A stretch of 64,000 nt of DNA from assembly GCA_023379555.1 (NCBI GenBank), contig JAMCQR010000029.1:1-64000 (forward strand), written 5' to 3'. This stretch comes from Thermoplasmatota archaeon. GTDB lineage: Archaea; Thermoplasmatota; Thermoplasmata; Thermoplasmatales; GCA-001856825. The notes under the pieces were generated by a model. It saw only the letters and a list, made by a program, of their open reading frames with translations. It did no database searches and was not told the origin of the DNA. A program made the position numbers and the translations under genes. Below, in pieces: positions 43,767-53,200 of this stretch; position 1 is the stretch's first letter; every line of letters starts with the position of its first letter.

Positions 43767-44722
43767 CTTTTTCTTGGGATAGTCGATGCAAGTCTTTCAA
43801 CGAATGCAGAAAAAATAGATTCGTAGACCACTTCCCACCTTTCCATTTTTCCTTGCGAGAAATGGTAAATCGCACCCTTGCTTTCACCCGATTTTTGAGC
43901 GGAAACGAGGAAGTCCGTTGCCTCCTCCAAATTCAAGCCGTTCTTCAACAGTTGAATTAGGTTCCCATCCAGTGGAAGACCGCTAGAGAATCCATACGTT
44001 ACGTAACCGCTTATGTCCCTGATGGCTGTGGTGTGAACATCTGAATAATGCCCTTTGACAGATGTGACCCCAGCTTCTATGCCGAATGCAAAATCAAAAT
44101 CCTGGGGAACTGATTTGAGCCTTTCAATTGCTCCTGACAGTATCTCGTTTCCGAATGGCTGTTCAGTTTTTCCTCCTCCCTCGAACTTGTGTATTTCATA
44201 ATTCTTAAACCATTTAATTGCGAAGTTCTCTAGTCCCTTTATTTTTTCTGGGTTTTTACTTGCAATTCCCAGTCTAATAGGGGTCAGTCTCTCTCCATTT
44301 TCATTGATAACCCCTTTTGAAATTCTTTCCGACTTTATTGGCAGATAATCATCTCCCAGGACCGTTCCAATATTTTCTAATGCCAGTGGTCTGATACCCC
44401 TGCTCTTTCTTATAAAATTAATTTTGGCAGCAAAATCGAACGTCTCGTTGCTTATCACCATCGCGTCGAATTCCCTTTCCAATGTGGAACCGTATTGATC
44501 ATTTAATTGAGATATCTTGGCCTCGATTCCTCTCTCCTGCAGGTAGTTCTCAAGTTTTTTCTTTCTAATGTCATAGGGTGGGACTTGATAATTCTTGATT
44601 CTTTCAAAATTGTTGCCTGTCAATCCAATATAAAGGTCGCCTATTCTGCTGCCTCTTTCAATCATTTCCTTGTGGGCTTTATGCAGGAAACTGAACGTAC
44701 CCCCAAGCAGGACTTTCATCAT
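43763..44722 (-). CDS. Fusion of phosphopantetheine adenylyltransferase and DUF84-type NTPase
   Basis: A 319-residue two-domain protein. Residues 1-145 are the archaeal CoaD-type nucleotidyltransferase (GGTFSFLHKAHKEMI with the HXXH-like site, and ISNETF). It joins phosphopantetheine and AMP in coenzyme A synthesis. Residues about 148-310 resemble the inosine/xanthosine triphosphatase (YjjX/DUF84) family (LGIASKNPEKIKGLENF, and FGIEAG). The frame is unbroken. Fusions of this pair are known in Thermoplasmatales annotations, so it is a lineage marker rather than an error. Confidence 0.9.
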   Translation of the reverse strand: MMKVLLGGTFSFLHKAHKEMIERGSRIGDLYIGLTGNNFERIKNYQVPPYDIRKKKLENYLQERGIEAKISQLNDQYGSTLEREFDAMVISNETFDFAAKINFIRKSRGIRPLALENIGTVLGDDYLPIKSERISKGVINENGERLTPIRLGIASKNPEKIKGLENFAIKWFKNYEIHKFEGGGKTEQPFGNEILSGAIERLKSVPQDFDFAFGIEAGVTSVKGHYSDVHTTAIRDISGYVTYGFSSGLPLDGNLIQLLKNGLNLEEATDFLVSAQKSGESKGAIYHFSQGKMERWEVVYESIFSAFVERLASTIPRKS

Positions 44723-44858
44723 TCTTGAATATTACTGGGCTAATAATCACTACTATTCCTCCATCCTTGATGTATTGCTCATTTTATACTGGAATACTGG
44801 GAATGATTTAGTTGAGGTTAAAACATCACACTTAAATTTCAGATTTGGCCTCAGTGTT

Positions 44859-45209
44859 ATGAAAGTGGCAGTCGTCCATACCAAAGATAATGTTCTCTCT
44901 CCACTTGACTTGGGAGAGGTCATCAGTGTGGTTGATACCGAGAGCAAGGAGATAGAGCAGTACGAGAATCCCGGATTTGAGAGAGTTCCTGGAGGAAAAG
45001 AGATCGCAACTGCTACGATTATTAGATTGAAGGTTGATGCACTTGCGGTTAAAAGCGGTGGCATGTGCCCAGGTTCCTACAGGATGTCACAGGGAAGGAT
45101 CAAATACATTGTGTCACCATTCAATGAGCTGGAGGAATTTGTCGAGAAAATCGATTCTCTGGACCTGACAGACGAGCTGGAACCAGAAGTATATGCCGAG
45201 TATGAGTGA
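44859..45209 (+). CDS. NifX/NafY-like small protein
   Basis: A 116-residue protein. The fold resembles the dinitrogenase iron-molybdenum cofactor (NifX/NifB C-terminal) family: an N-terminal strand KVAVVHTKDNVLSPLDLGE, then DALAVKSGGMCPGSYRMSQG where NifX members have a Gly-rich turn, then IKYIVSP. There are no nitrogenase genes nearby. Such proteins in non-fixing archaea have unknown metal-cluster roles. ATG 44859 is favoured by TTAAATT (44832-44838), which makes it leaderless; an open frame upstream lacks family resemblance. Confidence 0.72.
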   Translation: MKVAVVHTKDNVLSPLDLGEVISVVDTESKEIEQYENPGFERVPGGKEIATATIIRLKVDALAVKSGGMCPGSYRMSQGRIKYIVSPFNELEEFVEKIDSLDLTDELEPEVYAEYE

Positions 45210-45477
45210 CCTTATGTGATATCTGGTTGACTCAGATTGATGGTTTTATCTCGCCTTAATCTGGATGTTGGCACTCAATGCCTTCCATATAGATTGTGAC
45301 TATAGATTATCATCTTCCACTCTCCATTTTTGATTTCAGGATTACGTTACCATCGATCCCAGAGTTGTTTACCTTAGCCAATGGCAATCTATGGGACCTT
45401 CAAAGAAAAGATGGACTCCAGCTTGTGCATCCTTTTGAAATTCGCAGTTTGTTCTTCTAAATTCTTCTGAAAGATTA
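45210..45477 (+). other. Intergenic stretch without a recognised gene
   Basis: About 270 bases of mixed composition between the NifX-like gene and the permease promoter. Only short out-of-frame peptides are seen on both strands, with no RNA boxes and no strong repeats. Confidence 0.4.
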
Positions 45478-45513
45478 AGTCAAATGCTTGGCAAATTTGA
45501 CTACTTATACATT
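45478..45513 (+). promoter_or_regulatory. Inverted repeat and TATA box before the APC permease
   Basis: AGTCAAAT (45478-45485) and ATTTGACT (45495-45502) are a perfect 8-bp inverted repeat around a 9-base spacer. The right arm touches the TATA-like CTTATACATTT (45504-45514), which is 25-35 bases before ATG 45539. The position fits an operator controlling TFB/TBP access. Confidence 0.55.
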
Positions 45514-45538
45514 TATATCGAGTCGCATTACAAGTTGA

Positions 45539-46951
45539 ATGTCTGATCTTTCCCACCTGCGAAAGAATTCGATTGGGATTTTTGGATTGATATTCCAGAG
45601 TCTGACCGCCATTGCACCTCTCATGGACATGATAGCGCTTATTACAACTGCAGCCATATTTGCGCTGGCCTCGATGCCACTTGCATTCCTTCTTGCCTTT
45701 ATACTCACATTCTTGACAATAAATACAATTTTCCAATTCTCAAAAAAGATTGCCAGCAGCGGTGGATACTACAGCTTTGTTGGCCATGGTCTTGGTCCGA
45801 GAGCCGGACTTTTCACTGGATGGATCTATTTACTCTATACGACACTTGTAACCCCGAATGCAGCACTTTTCTTTGGTGCGATATTTGTGCCTGCTGCCTT
45901 CCAGTTGATCACCGGAATGATGCTACCTGCGTATTCATGGATAGTTTTAAGTCTGGTGCTGATAATGTTTGTCGCTGGAATGTCTTATTGGGGAATTAAA
46001 CCGTCGCTTAAGTATAGCATAATAACTGGTTTGGCTGAAATTTCAATAATGATTTTTTTCAGCGTATTTGTCATAGCTAAGTCTGGAACTTCCAACACCC
46101 TGCTCGTATTTACCCCGAAATTTGCTCCAGGTGGAATGTCTGGAGTTGCGCTCGGGATGATCTTTTCAATCACTTCTTTCGCTGGAGCAGGTTCTCCGGT
46201 TATCCTGGGGGAAGAGGCAAAAGGTCCACGTAAGACGATAGGAAAGGCAGTGATTATATCGGTATTGCTAGCTGGAGTCACAATCCTTCTTTCTGCATAT
46301 GCCCTTGCAATCGGTTGGGGGACTTCTGATATGTCTGGGTTCGGAAATGAACTGATCCCTGGAGTAATTGAGGCTAGAACCTATCTTGGATTGGCGGGAG
46401 CAGCGGTGATAGTCATCTTCGGGATCAACAGTTTCCTCAATCTGGGTCTTTCTTATTTCAATGCTGGAATCAGGGGAATGTATGCAATGGCCAGGGATGG
46501 AGTGATCCTCCCTAAAAGACTTTCTTCCATCAACTTGAAGCACGGAACACCACATGTGGCAATTGCGGTTGATGCAACAGTTGCTGTCCTGCTTTCAGTT
46601 CCAATGGCTTTCTGGATGGGCCCGTTCAACGCATTCGTCATAGAGCTGACTGGTGTAACTGTAGGATATCTGATCGTGCATATTCTTGCGAATATTTCCC
46701 TGAGTGTTTTTTTCAGGAAAATTGGAGAGTTCAATATTGTGAAGCATTTGATAATACCATTTGCATCAACACTGATCTTTCTTGTGACGCTTTATTATTC
46801 AATAGTTCCAATAAAATTCCCGGTGAGTTACGGTGTTTTGGCAGTGTTTGTATGGGCAGCTATTGGTGGAGGATTCGTTTATTCGCTCGGTGAAGAGAAG
46901 GTAAAGGGAAAGGCACAGTTTAACCTTCCACATGAACGAGATGTCACGTGA
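45539..46951 (+). CDS. APC-superfamily amino-acid permease
   Basis: A 470-residue membrane protein with about 12 hydrophobic segments. It has the APC fold start (IGIFGLIFQSLTAIAPL in helix 1, then SGGYYSFVGHGLGPRAG) and the FAGAGSPVILGEEAKGPRK block in helix 6 that lines the substrate site. Substrate candidates are amino acids; the sequence does not fix which. It stands alone with its own operator-like promoter. Confidence 0.92.
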   Translation: MSDLSHLRKNSIGIFGLIFQSLTAIAPLMDMIALITTAAIFALASMPLAFLLAFILTFLTINTIFQFSKKIASSGGYYSFVGHGLGPRAGLFTGWIYLLYTTLVTPNAALFFGAIFVPAAFQLITGMMLPAYSWIVLSLVLIMFVAGMSYWGIKPSLKYSIITGLAEISIMIFFSVFVIAKSGTSNTLLVFTPKFAPGGMSGVALGMIFSITSFAGAGSPVILGEEAKGPRKTIGKAVIISVLLAGVTILLSAYALAIGWGTSDMSGFGNELIPGVIEARTYLGLAGAAVIVIFGINSFLNLGLSYFNAGIRGMYAMARDGVILPKRLSSINLKHGTPHVAIAVDATVAVLLSVPMAFWMGPFNAFVIELTGVTVGYLIVHILANISLSVFFRKIGEFNIVKHLIIPFASTLIFLVTLYYSIVPIKFPVSYGVLAVFVWAAIGGGFVYSLGEEKVKGKAQFNLPHERDVT

Positions 46952-47000
46952 GAATTGCCAAAGTCCACATGGGATTGAGCCTTGTTGAAATGTGCATCCA

Positions 47001-47073
47001 TGCCGCGAGCCGGGATCGAACCGGCGACTTCAAGCTCTTCAGGCTTGCACTCTCCCAGCTGAGTTATCGCGGC
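47001..47073 (-). tRNA. tRNA-Phe (anticodon GAA)
   Basis: A complete 73-base cloverleaf on the minus strand. The acceptor GCCGCGA pairs with TCGCGGC; the D arm is ACTC...GAGT. The anticodon stem CAAGC/GCTTG holds the loop CTGAAGA with anticodon GAA. The T arm is GCCGG-TTCGATC-CCGGC and the discriminator is A. There is no intron and no encoded CCA. G37 next to the anticodon is the substrate of wyosine enzymes such as the Taw2-like protein at 59066. Confidence 0.97.
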
Positions 47074-47180
47074 TTGCTTCTTTCGTTTATAACCATCCAT
47101 TAGAAATACTTTAACATCCCCCGCCCCCCTTAATTTCGAGTGCAAGACTAACGTTATTAACACAGCTGTAATCATGAATC

Positions 47181-48251
47181 ATGAGGACCTCATTGTTTGA
47201 AGAACATGTTAAACTTAATGCAAAGATGGTAGATTTTCACGGCTGGGAAATGCCAATCCAGTATTCCAGCATAATAGAGGAACACAGGCAAGTTAGACAG
47301 AAGGCAGGATTGTTTGACGTTTCTCATATGGGAGACATAATGATCGAAGGAAAAGATGCACAGGACTTCCTTTCCTATCTCCTTCCAACTGATCTATCAA
47401 AATCAAGGATTGGGAAAGCAATTTATTCTGCATACCTGAATGAAAATGCTGCAATGATAGACGATACTATTGCAAACAAGATCAGTGAAGAAAAGTTCTT
47501 AGTCGTACCAAATGCAGCTACGACAGACAAGATATATGCTTGGCTTGTAAAGAACAAGAAGGATTTCAAGGTAAAAATCTCCAACATTTCATCAAAAATG
47601 TCATGCCTTGCACTTCAGGGTCCCCTCTCCCACGAAGTGATGAAAAATTTGCATCCGGAAGCAAACAATCTTGACCATTTCGCCCTGACAAACGTCTCTG
47701 AAATGTATCCATCACCGGGATTAGAAGATGCAACCATTGTATCCAGTACCGGATACACCGGTGAGGAGGGATTCGAATTTATCATTCCCAATGAATACGC
47801 TGTGGCCACATGGAAAAAACTGTTGAGCAATGCGAATGTGAAACCGATTGGTCTTGGAGCCAGAGATACACTTAGGATGGAGAAAGGACTCCTGCTTTCG
47901 GGACAGGATTTCAATGAAGACAGAGACCCAATTGAAGCCGGGGTATCTTGGATACTGGACTGGGATCATGATTTCATCGGGAAGAAAAATCTTGAAATAA
48001 GGAAAGACAACATAAAAAGAAGGTTCAGGGGAGTTGTGGCAGAAGACAAGGTGATTCCGAGAAATGGATCAATCGTGAAATTGAACGGTAAGGAGGTTGG
48101 TATCCTGACTTCCGGAACATTCTCTCCATCTCTTTCCAAGGGGATTGGTCTTGGATATTTTGATTCCGACTTAAAAGTTGGGATGAATGTCGTGGTTTCG
48201 ACTGGTAAGACCGAAGGAAAATGTCTCTTATCAAAACCAAGAATGGTGTAA
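47181..48251 (+). CDS. gcvT: Glycine cleavage T-protein (aminomethyltransferase)
   Basis: A 356-residue protein. It begins RTSLFEEHVKLNAKMVDFHGWEMP (shown in part; typical GcvT) and contains GLFDVSHMGDI, SSTGYTGEEGFE and GARDTLRMEKGL blocks. The C-terminal beta-barrel follows. In the glycine cleavage system it moves the aminomethyl carbon from lipoyl-H-protein to tetrahydrofolate or a related pterin. P- and H-protein genes are not in this window. The link to pterin synthesis (mptA) and the SHMT-like gene suggests an active one-carbon network. Confidence 0.93.
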   Translation: MRTSLFEEHVKLNAKMVDFHGWEMPIQYSSIIEEHRQVRQKAGLFDVSHMGDIMIEGKDAQDFLSYLLPTDLSKSRIGKAIYSAYLNENAAMIDDTIANKISEEKFLVVPNAATTDKIYAWLVKNKKDFKVKISNISSKMSCLALQGPLSHEVMKNLHPEANNLDHFALTNVSEMYPSPGLEDATIVSSTGYTGEEGFEFIIPNEYAVATWKKLLSNANVKPIGLGARDTLRMEKGLLLSGQDFNEDRDPIEAGVSWILDWDHDFIGKKNLEIRKDNIKRRFRGVVAEDKVIPRNGSIVKLNGKEVGILTSGTFSPSLSKGIGLGYFDSDLKVGMNVVVSTGKTEGKCLLSKPRMV

Positions 48252-48336
48252 AATTCTTCTAATTCCATTCCTTCTTTACCTGTGATCGTACTGAAATAGG
48301 TATGAGGACATAGGAATAAATAAATTCTTCAAATTT

Positions 48337-48879
48337 CTATATTGAATCAATGAACATTCTGTGAATCCTTCCGTCTCCAAATATTTCAGGGTGAAAGGTC
48401 ATTCCCAGATGTTTCCCTTCGGAGACAATTATCGGAGAATTTTCATATTGAGACAACACCCTACCTTTTTTGACCTTCACAATTATTGGTGCCCTTATGA
48501 AAACTCCGTGGAATTGGCCAATTCCTTCAATGTTTAAGTCTGTTTCAAAACTTTCCCTCTGACTCCCATAACCGTTTCTCTTTACTTCAATGTCCAACAG
48601 AGGAAGGAGGCCTTTTCCTCCATCTACGTTCTCTGACATCAATATGAGTCCTGCACAGGTACCCATCACAGGAAGCTTTTTCTTCATTATCAATTCAACA
48701 AGGCCTCGTTCTTTCATGACTTTTCCAATAACGGTGCTCTCTCCTCCAGGCAATATCAGTCCATCAACATTTTCCAGATCTGGGCTTTTCCTGATCCTGA
48801 CGGGATCTGCTCCCAGAGATGATAAGATATTAACATGTTCAGAAACATCTCCCTGAATGTCAAGCACTCCTATTCGCAC
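48337..48879 (-). CDS. pdxT: Pyridoxal 5'-phosphate synthase glutaminase subunit
   Basis: A 180-residue class I amidotransferase. It has GVLDIQGDVSEH at the N-terminus, LPGGESTVIGK, the nucleophile Cys75 in GTCAGLIL and the His-Glu pair in MTFHPEI. It supplies ammonia to PdxS for vitamin B6 synthesis; pdxS is not in the window. The start is GTG 48879. The gene is flanked by a convergent gcvT and a divergent aspS. Confidence 0.93.
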   Translation of the reverse strand: MRIGVLDIQGDVSEHVNILSSLGADPVRIRKSPDLENVDGLILPGGESTVIGKVMKERGLVELIMKKKLPVMGTCAGLILMSENVDGGKGLLPLLDIEVKRNGYGSQRESFETDLNIEGIGQFHGVFIRAPIIVKVKKGRVLSQYENSPIIVSEGKHLGMTFHPEIFGDGRIHRMFIDSI

Positions 48880-48950
48880 ACACCTGTATTGCCAGCAAAT
48901 ATCTATTTCTTGCTATTATGTTATATGTATGAAATTAATTATAGGATGAA

Positions 48951-50228
48951 ATGAGAGTCCTTGCAGCAGAAGTTAAGAATCATTTGAACACTGAAGTGGA
49001 GGTCAAGGGATGGGTACAGGCGATTAGAACAGGCGGTTCGATCGCATTCATAGACCTGAGAGATGTCTCTGGGCACGTACAGTGCGTAGTGGCTAAGAAA
49101 GAAAACGCATCTATTTTTGAAGAGTTAAGAACTCTTTCTAGGGAGAGTGTCATTGAAGCTAAAGGCAAAGCGGTTGAAAGTCAGGCAAAACAAGGTTACG
49201 AGATACAGGTGAATAAGTTCAAAATCCTGAATAAATCCCTTGCACCTCTTCCTTTGGGGGTTGTGGACATGGTGGATTCTGATATTGAAACCAGGCTCGA
49301 AAACAGATTTCTGGATCTAAGAAAGCCAAAGATACTTTCCATTTTCAAGGTACAGGACACCATATCAAGGGCGGTCAGGCAATATTTCCATCAGAATGGA
49401 TTCATCGAAGTCCGGACGCCAAAAATAGTAGCAGCTGCTACGGAAGGAGGCACAGAGTTGTTTCCTGTCAAATACTTTGATAGGAGTGCATATTTGAGTC
49501 AAAGTCCCCAGCTCTACAAGGAAATCATGATGTCAGCAGGATTTGACAGGGTATTTGAAATTGCACCCGCCTTCAGGGCTGAGGAACACAATACAACACG
49601 GCATCTTAATGAATTTACCTCCATAGATATTGAGATGAGTTTTGTCGACGACGAAGAGGCGATGAGAGTCCTTGAAGAAGTAATCAAGGTGAGTTCAAAG
49701 ATGGTTATCGAGGAGAACTCTAAGGAGTTGGAGCTTCTTGGAATAACGTCTCCAAAAACTGATTACTCCTTCAAGAAGATTAGCTATGCCGAATGCGTTA
49801 AAATCGCAAACGACAAAGGAATAAAGGTAGACGATGGAGAGGATCTATCAACACCTGCCCTCAAGGCAATAGGCGAAGGATTGAATGAATTTTACTTTAT
49901 CACCAGATGGCCCAGGAAATTGAAACCTTTCTATGTTCAGCCTTTTGATGAAAAATATTCAAGAGGGTTCGATTTACAATTTGGCGAAGTCGAGATTACA
50001 AGTGGGGCGCAGAGGGTGCACAATCCTGAAATTCTCATAAAGAATCTGGAAGCAAAGGGGCTGAATGTGGAATCGTTCGAATTTTATATCAAGGCCTTCC
50101 AGTATGGCATGCCACCGCATGCAGGATGGGCAATTGGGCTAGAAAGACTGACAATGGTGCTGCTGAACCTGCAGAACATAAGGGAAGCCACACTATTCCC
50201 AAGAGACAGGACAAGGATTACTCCATGA
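48951..50228 (+). CDS. aspS: Aspartyl-tRNA synthetase
   Basis: A 425-residue archaeal-type AspRS. The N-terminal OB anticodon-binding domain (about 1-100) has [19 protein letters not shown]. The catalytic core has motif 2 ([20 protein letters not shown]) and motif 3 ([14 protein letters not shown], shown within about 395-410). The length and [13 protein letters not shown] block ([11 protein letters not shown]) distinguish it from AsnRS. With no AsnRS visible, a non-discriminating enzyme is possible. A TATA-like GTTATATG at about 48920-48928 suggests leaderless initiation. Confidence 0.92.
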   Translation: MRVLAAEVKNHLNTEVEVKGWVQAIRTGGSIAFIDLRDVSGHVQCVVAKKENASIFEELRTLSRESVIEAKGKAVESQAKQGYEIQVNKFKILNKSLAPLPLGVVDMVDSDIETRLENRFLDLRKPKILSIFKVQDTISRAVRQYFHQNGFIEVRTPKIVAAATEGGTELFPVKYFDRSAYLSQSPQLYKEIMMSAGFDRVFEIAPAFRAEEHNTTRHLNEFTSIDIEMSFVDDEEAMRVLEEVIKVSSKMVIEENSKELELLGITSPKTDYSFKKISYAECVKIANDKGIKVDDGEDLSTPALKAIGEGLNEFYFITRWPRKLKPFYVQPFDEKYSRGFDLQFGEVEITSGAQRVHNPEILIKNLEAKGLNVESFEFYIKAFQYGMPPHAGWAIGLERLTMVLLNLQNIREATLFPRDRTRITP

Positions 50229-50255
50229 AGTTCCAGTCGAAACGAGGGGGCGGGG

Positions 50256-51494
50256 ATGTTACATAATTTCATCGACGAAGAGATGATTGTGATCGAAACC
50301 GAGGTATCAAGGAAGCTAGAGGTCACTGATATCTCTTTAAAATACAAAGAGAGGCCAGTACTTCTAACCAACCTTGAGGGGAAAAGGGCTTTTGTTAATC
50401 TCTGGGCAAGCAGGGAGAGAATTTACAGGGAGTTGAGGATGGACCGACAGGAATTCCTCAAGATATACCAGGATTCCCTGAATGATGCCTCTCCCATTAA
50501 GGAGGGCGAGAAATTATTTACCGAGAAGGTCGGGATGGATGAGGTACCGACGTGTCAGTTCTACAAGGGAGACGCAGGCTATTACATTACGTCAGGCATA
50601 TTTGTGGCGGAGAAGGGTAGGAAGAGAAATCTTTCCATTCACAGGGTGTGGGTAAGAAACAGTCAGGAAGGACTCGTAAGGCTTGTCCCCAGGGACCTTT
50701 TCAGGATGTATAATGAAAGCATTGATCACGGAGAAGAATTGAAGGTTTCCATTGTCATAGGTTCCCCCCTAGAGTTTTTGCTTGCCTCTGCAACCAGCAT
50801 TCCCTTTGAAAGAGACGAGTCGGCCGTGGCGAATTCATTGTACAGGAAATCGAAAGGCAAAGACATGACTTTCTCCAGGAGTGCCAATGGTATAATGGTG
50901 CCATCACATTCAGAATATGTCATAAATGCGGTCTTCTCCTCTCACAAGGAAAGGGAAGGTCCGTTCAAGGATGTCACTGGCACTTATGACATACAGGAAA
51001 ACCAGCCCCAAATATTCTTCGAATCAGTTGAAACGGTCAAGGACCCAATTTACCACGCTCTGGTACCTGCAACTTTAGAGCACTTCAACCTGATGGGTCT
51101 TCCCAGGGAACCTACCATATTTAACGAGATCAGGAAGGAGGGTGTAAATGTGATCGACGTGAGGCTCCCCGAAGGCGGTGCAAGCTGGTTACACGGAGTC
51201 GTAAAAATCCAAAAAGCATCCAGTGACGATTTCAGAAAAACTGTTGAAGCGTCCTTCAGGGGGCACAAGAGCCTGAAGAGGGTAATAGTGGTGGATAAAG
51301 ACATTGATATCTACAATGATAATGATGTGGAGTGGGCACTGGCTACCAGGTTCCAGGCAGATAGAGGAATCATTGTCAAGAATGAAAGGGGGTCTTCCCT
51401 TGATCCAAGCAGCTATAAGGACAACATAACCTCAAAAATGGGAATGGACGCTACGATGCCGCTCGGTGGCGGAAGGAAGTTTGTGAGGGACTAA
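50256..51494 (+). CDS. UbiD-family decarboxylase
   Basis: A 412-residue protein with the UbiD fold, which uses prenylated FMN. The block YYITSGIFVAEKGRKRNLS then IHRVWV matches the pocket of UbiD enzymes, and ESVETVKDPIYHALVPA and LPREPTIFNEI (the Glu-rich catalytic segment) follow. Archaeal UbiD homologues act in quinone synthesis or, in some lineages, on anhydromevalonate phosphate in isoprenoid synthesis. Its tail-to-tail placement with a prenyl diphosphate synthase fits either use. The substrate is undetermined. Confidence 0.85.
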   Translation: MLHNFIDEEMIVIETEVSRKLEVTDISLKYKERPVLLTNLEGKRAFVNLWASRERIYRELRMDRQEFLKIYQDSLNDASPIKEGEKLFTEKVGMDEVPTCQFYKGDAGYYITSGIFVAEKGRKRNLSIHRVWVRNSQEGLVRLVPRDLFRMYNESIDHGEELKVSIVIGSPLEFLLASATSIPFERDESAVANSLYRKSKGKDMTFSRSANGIMVPSHSEYVINAVFSSHKEREGPFKDVTGTYDIQENQPQIFFESVETVKDPIYHALVPATLEHFNLMGLPREPTIFNEIRKEGVNVIDVRLPEGGASWLHGVVKIQKASSDDFRKTVEASFRGHKSLKRVIVVDKDIDIYNDNDVEWALATRFQADRGIIVKNERGSSLDPSSYKDNITSKMGMDATMPLGGGRKFVRD

Positions 51495-52501
51495 TTGATC
51501 CTATCGACCATTCTTTTGGCCATCTCTTCCAGTTCCTTGACTTTCATTGAATCATCTGTCAGCTCCGGGATAGAGGAAATCGCCTTGTTATAATAACTCA
51601 ACGCTAGTTCCTTGGTTTTGGCAAGGGCTCCAGACGACTTTATTATATTTCTCACTTCTTCAAAATCACTTTGGCTGATGCCAGGTTTGCCTAGAAATTT
51701 TTTTATGAATTTTATGTCATTTTCACTTGCCAGATCGAATGCATTTAGAATCAGGTGTGTCATCTTCCCTTCTTCAAAGTCGCTGGTCACCGGCTTCCCC
51801 AGAGTCTTTTCATCACCATACATCCCGAGAATGTCATCCTGAATCTGGAATGCAATGCCGAGAGGGATGCCATAATGGTCAATGAGTCCGACATTGGGAT
51901 AGCCAGACAAATACGCCCCCATCTTCATAGGTCCATTTACTGTGTAATGAGCGGTTTTCATGACGTGTACTTTCGTCACCTCACCCAGAGTCACTTTATC
52001 TTTGAGAGGCATTGTGATATCCATCAACTGGCCAATCCCCGTCATTTCGACCGTTTCTGACATTGCCATCATTGCCCTGTTAAGATTTTCAGGCGGGAAA
52101 TCATTCGAAAGAAGAATTTCGTGTGAATATGCATCTGCCAGATCAGCTGCCACAATTGATATTCCTTCATTCATTCTTTCTTCATAATTCCACATCTTAT
52201 GGAAGGAAGGCCCGCCTCTCCTCGTCGGGCTCTGATCAATTATGTCATCATGAATCAGGAGGTAGGATTGCATCAGTTCCAGGCTAATTGAGGCTCTTAT
52301 GATTCTCTCATCAATATCAGAGTTCAGCCAGTACCCGAGTATCATAAAAAGAGGTCGAACCCTTTTACCTCCTCTCATAGTGAATTCTTTCAGAGCGGAA
52401 ATGACCCGAAGCTCGATTCCATCCTTGCCCAGCTCTCTTCCAGTAAAGAATCTCCCGAGCTCCTCGTCCACTTGCGACTTGTACTGCGCTACAACAGACA
52501 C
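51491..52501 (-). CDS. idsA: Isoprenyl diphosphate synthase (GGPP/FPP type)
   Basis: A 336-residue all-helical trans-prenyltransferase. The first Asp-rich motif is in LLIHDDIIDQSPTRRGG (DDIID), and the second in FQIQDDILGMYGDEKTLG. It elongates isopentenyl diphosphate for archaeal membrane lipids and quinone tails. The residue before the first motif (Leu-Leu-Ile-His) suggests C15-C20 products, but chain length cannot be set reliably. It overlaps the convergent UbiD gene by 4 bases. Confidence 0.92.
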   Translation of the reverse strand: MSVVAQYKSQVDEELGRFFTGRELGKDGIELRVISALKEFTMRGGKRVRPLFMILGYWLNSDIDERIIRASISLELMQSYLLIHDDIIDQSPTRRGGPSFHKMWNYEERMNEGISIVAADLADAYSHEILLSNDFPPENLNRAMMAMSETVEMTGIGQLMDITMPLKDKVTLGEVTKVHVMKTAHYTVNGPMKMGAYLSGYPNVGLIDHYGIPLGIAFQIQDDILGMYGDEKTLGKPVTSDFEEGKMTHLILNAFDLASENDIKFIKKFLGKPGISQSDFEEVRNIIKSSGALAKTKELALSYYNKAISSIPELTDDSMKVKELEEMAKRMVDRIN

Positions 52502-52711
52502 GCGTCCTAATCATTATTCGTTATTTTAACCTTTGACAAGGTGGTCTGTTTTTTTATCTCCCCATTTGAGCAGTTAGAGAATGAACCTTTGTTCCGGCGT
52601 TGAAAAAACGATGGCCTAGAACTATCCTCAAAATTAAAAAATGTTTAGAATATAACAACAAATCCGCAAATTGTTAAAATATTTAAGGCGCCGTCGCATT
52701 AGGGATAGTTT

Positions 52712-53200
52712 ATGAATAAAATCAAAGTAGTTAATGATGTGGGTGAATTAGTCACAGTTTTTACGATATCGAATACCGAAGTGAAAAGGTCTCTGCTCAA
52801 AATGCTGAACGAAAAATGGCTCAGCGAGGAAGAGGTAGTTGAGAAACTCGGTACTGAGGCAATAGAAATATTGAGATACCTTGAAAAGATAAAATTCATA
52901 GAATCTCAATGGAGTTCAACTCCAAAGGGGCCGAAGAAAGTATACCACAACTATTACACTTCGATCCAGATCAACATTTTGATTTTGACAGAAGAAACAG
53001 CAGATGTGATCTATGTTGCGTCCTTGGACGACAAGGCAATTGAAGATTTCAGCAAGAAAATAGAGGATCTCATTTCAAATGGGATACAGTACATAGCAGA
53101 GATTCAGGAAAAGCTCAACGTCACCTCTACCTACTTAAGGGTCATGATCAAAAGAAGCAAGACCCTCACAATCAAGGGAATGAAGGTGGAGAGAATATAG
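52712..53200 (+). CDS. Archaeal winged-helix regulator
   Basis: A 162-residue protein. An N-terminal winged helix (about 20-80; VKRSLLKMLNEKWLSEEEV and AIEILRYLEKIKFI) precedes a mixed alpha/beta region and a second helical segment (about 115-150; TSTYLRVMIKRSKTL) that resembles another helix-turn-helix. The family name is uncertain. It directly abuts the Trm56-HD gene (next codon), so the two are co-expressed. A TATA-like AAAATATTTAAGG (52677-52689) lies about 25-35 bases upstream. Confidence 0.75.
   Translation: MNKIKVVNDVGELVTVFTISNTEVKRSLLKMLNEKWLSEEEVVEKLGTEAIEILRYLEKIKFIESQWSSTPKGPKKVYHNYYTSIQINILILTEETADVIYVASLDDKAIEDFSKKIEDLISNGIQYIAEIQEKLNVTSTYLRVMIKRSKTLTIKGMKVERI

Noticed and set aside
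45389..45736. A 115-codon minus-strand frame across the permease promoter
   Set aside because: It overlaps the well-supported APC permease start and operator-like repeat, and its translation has no family resemblance.
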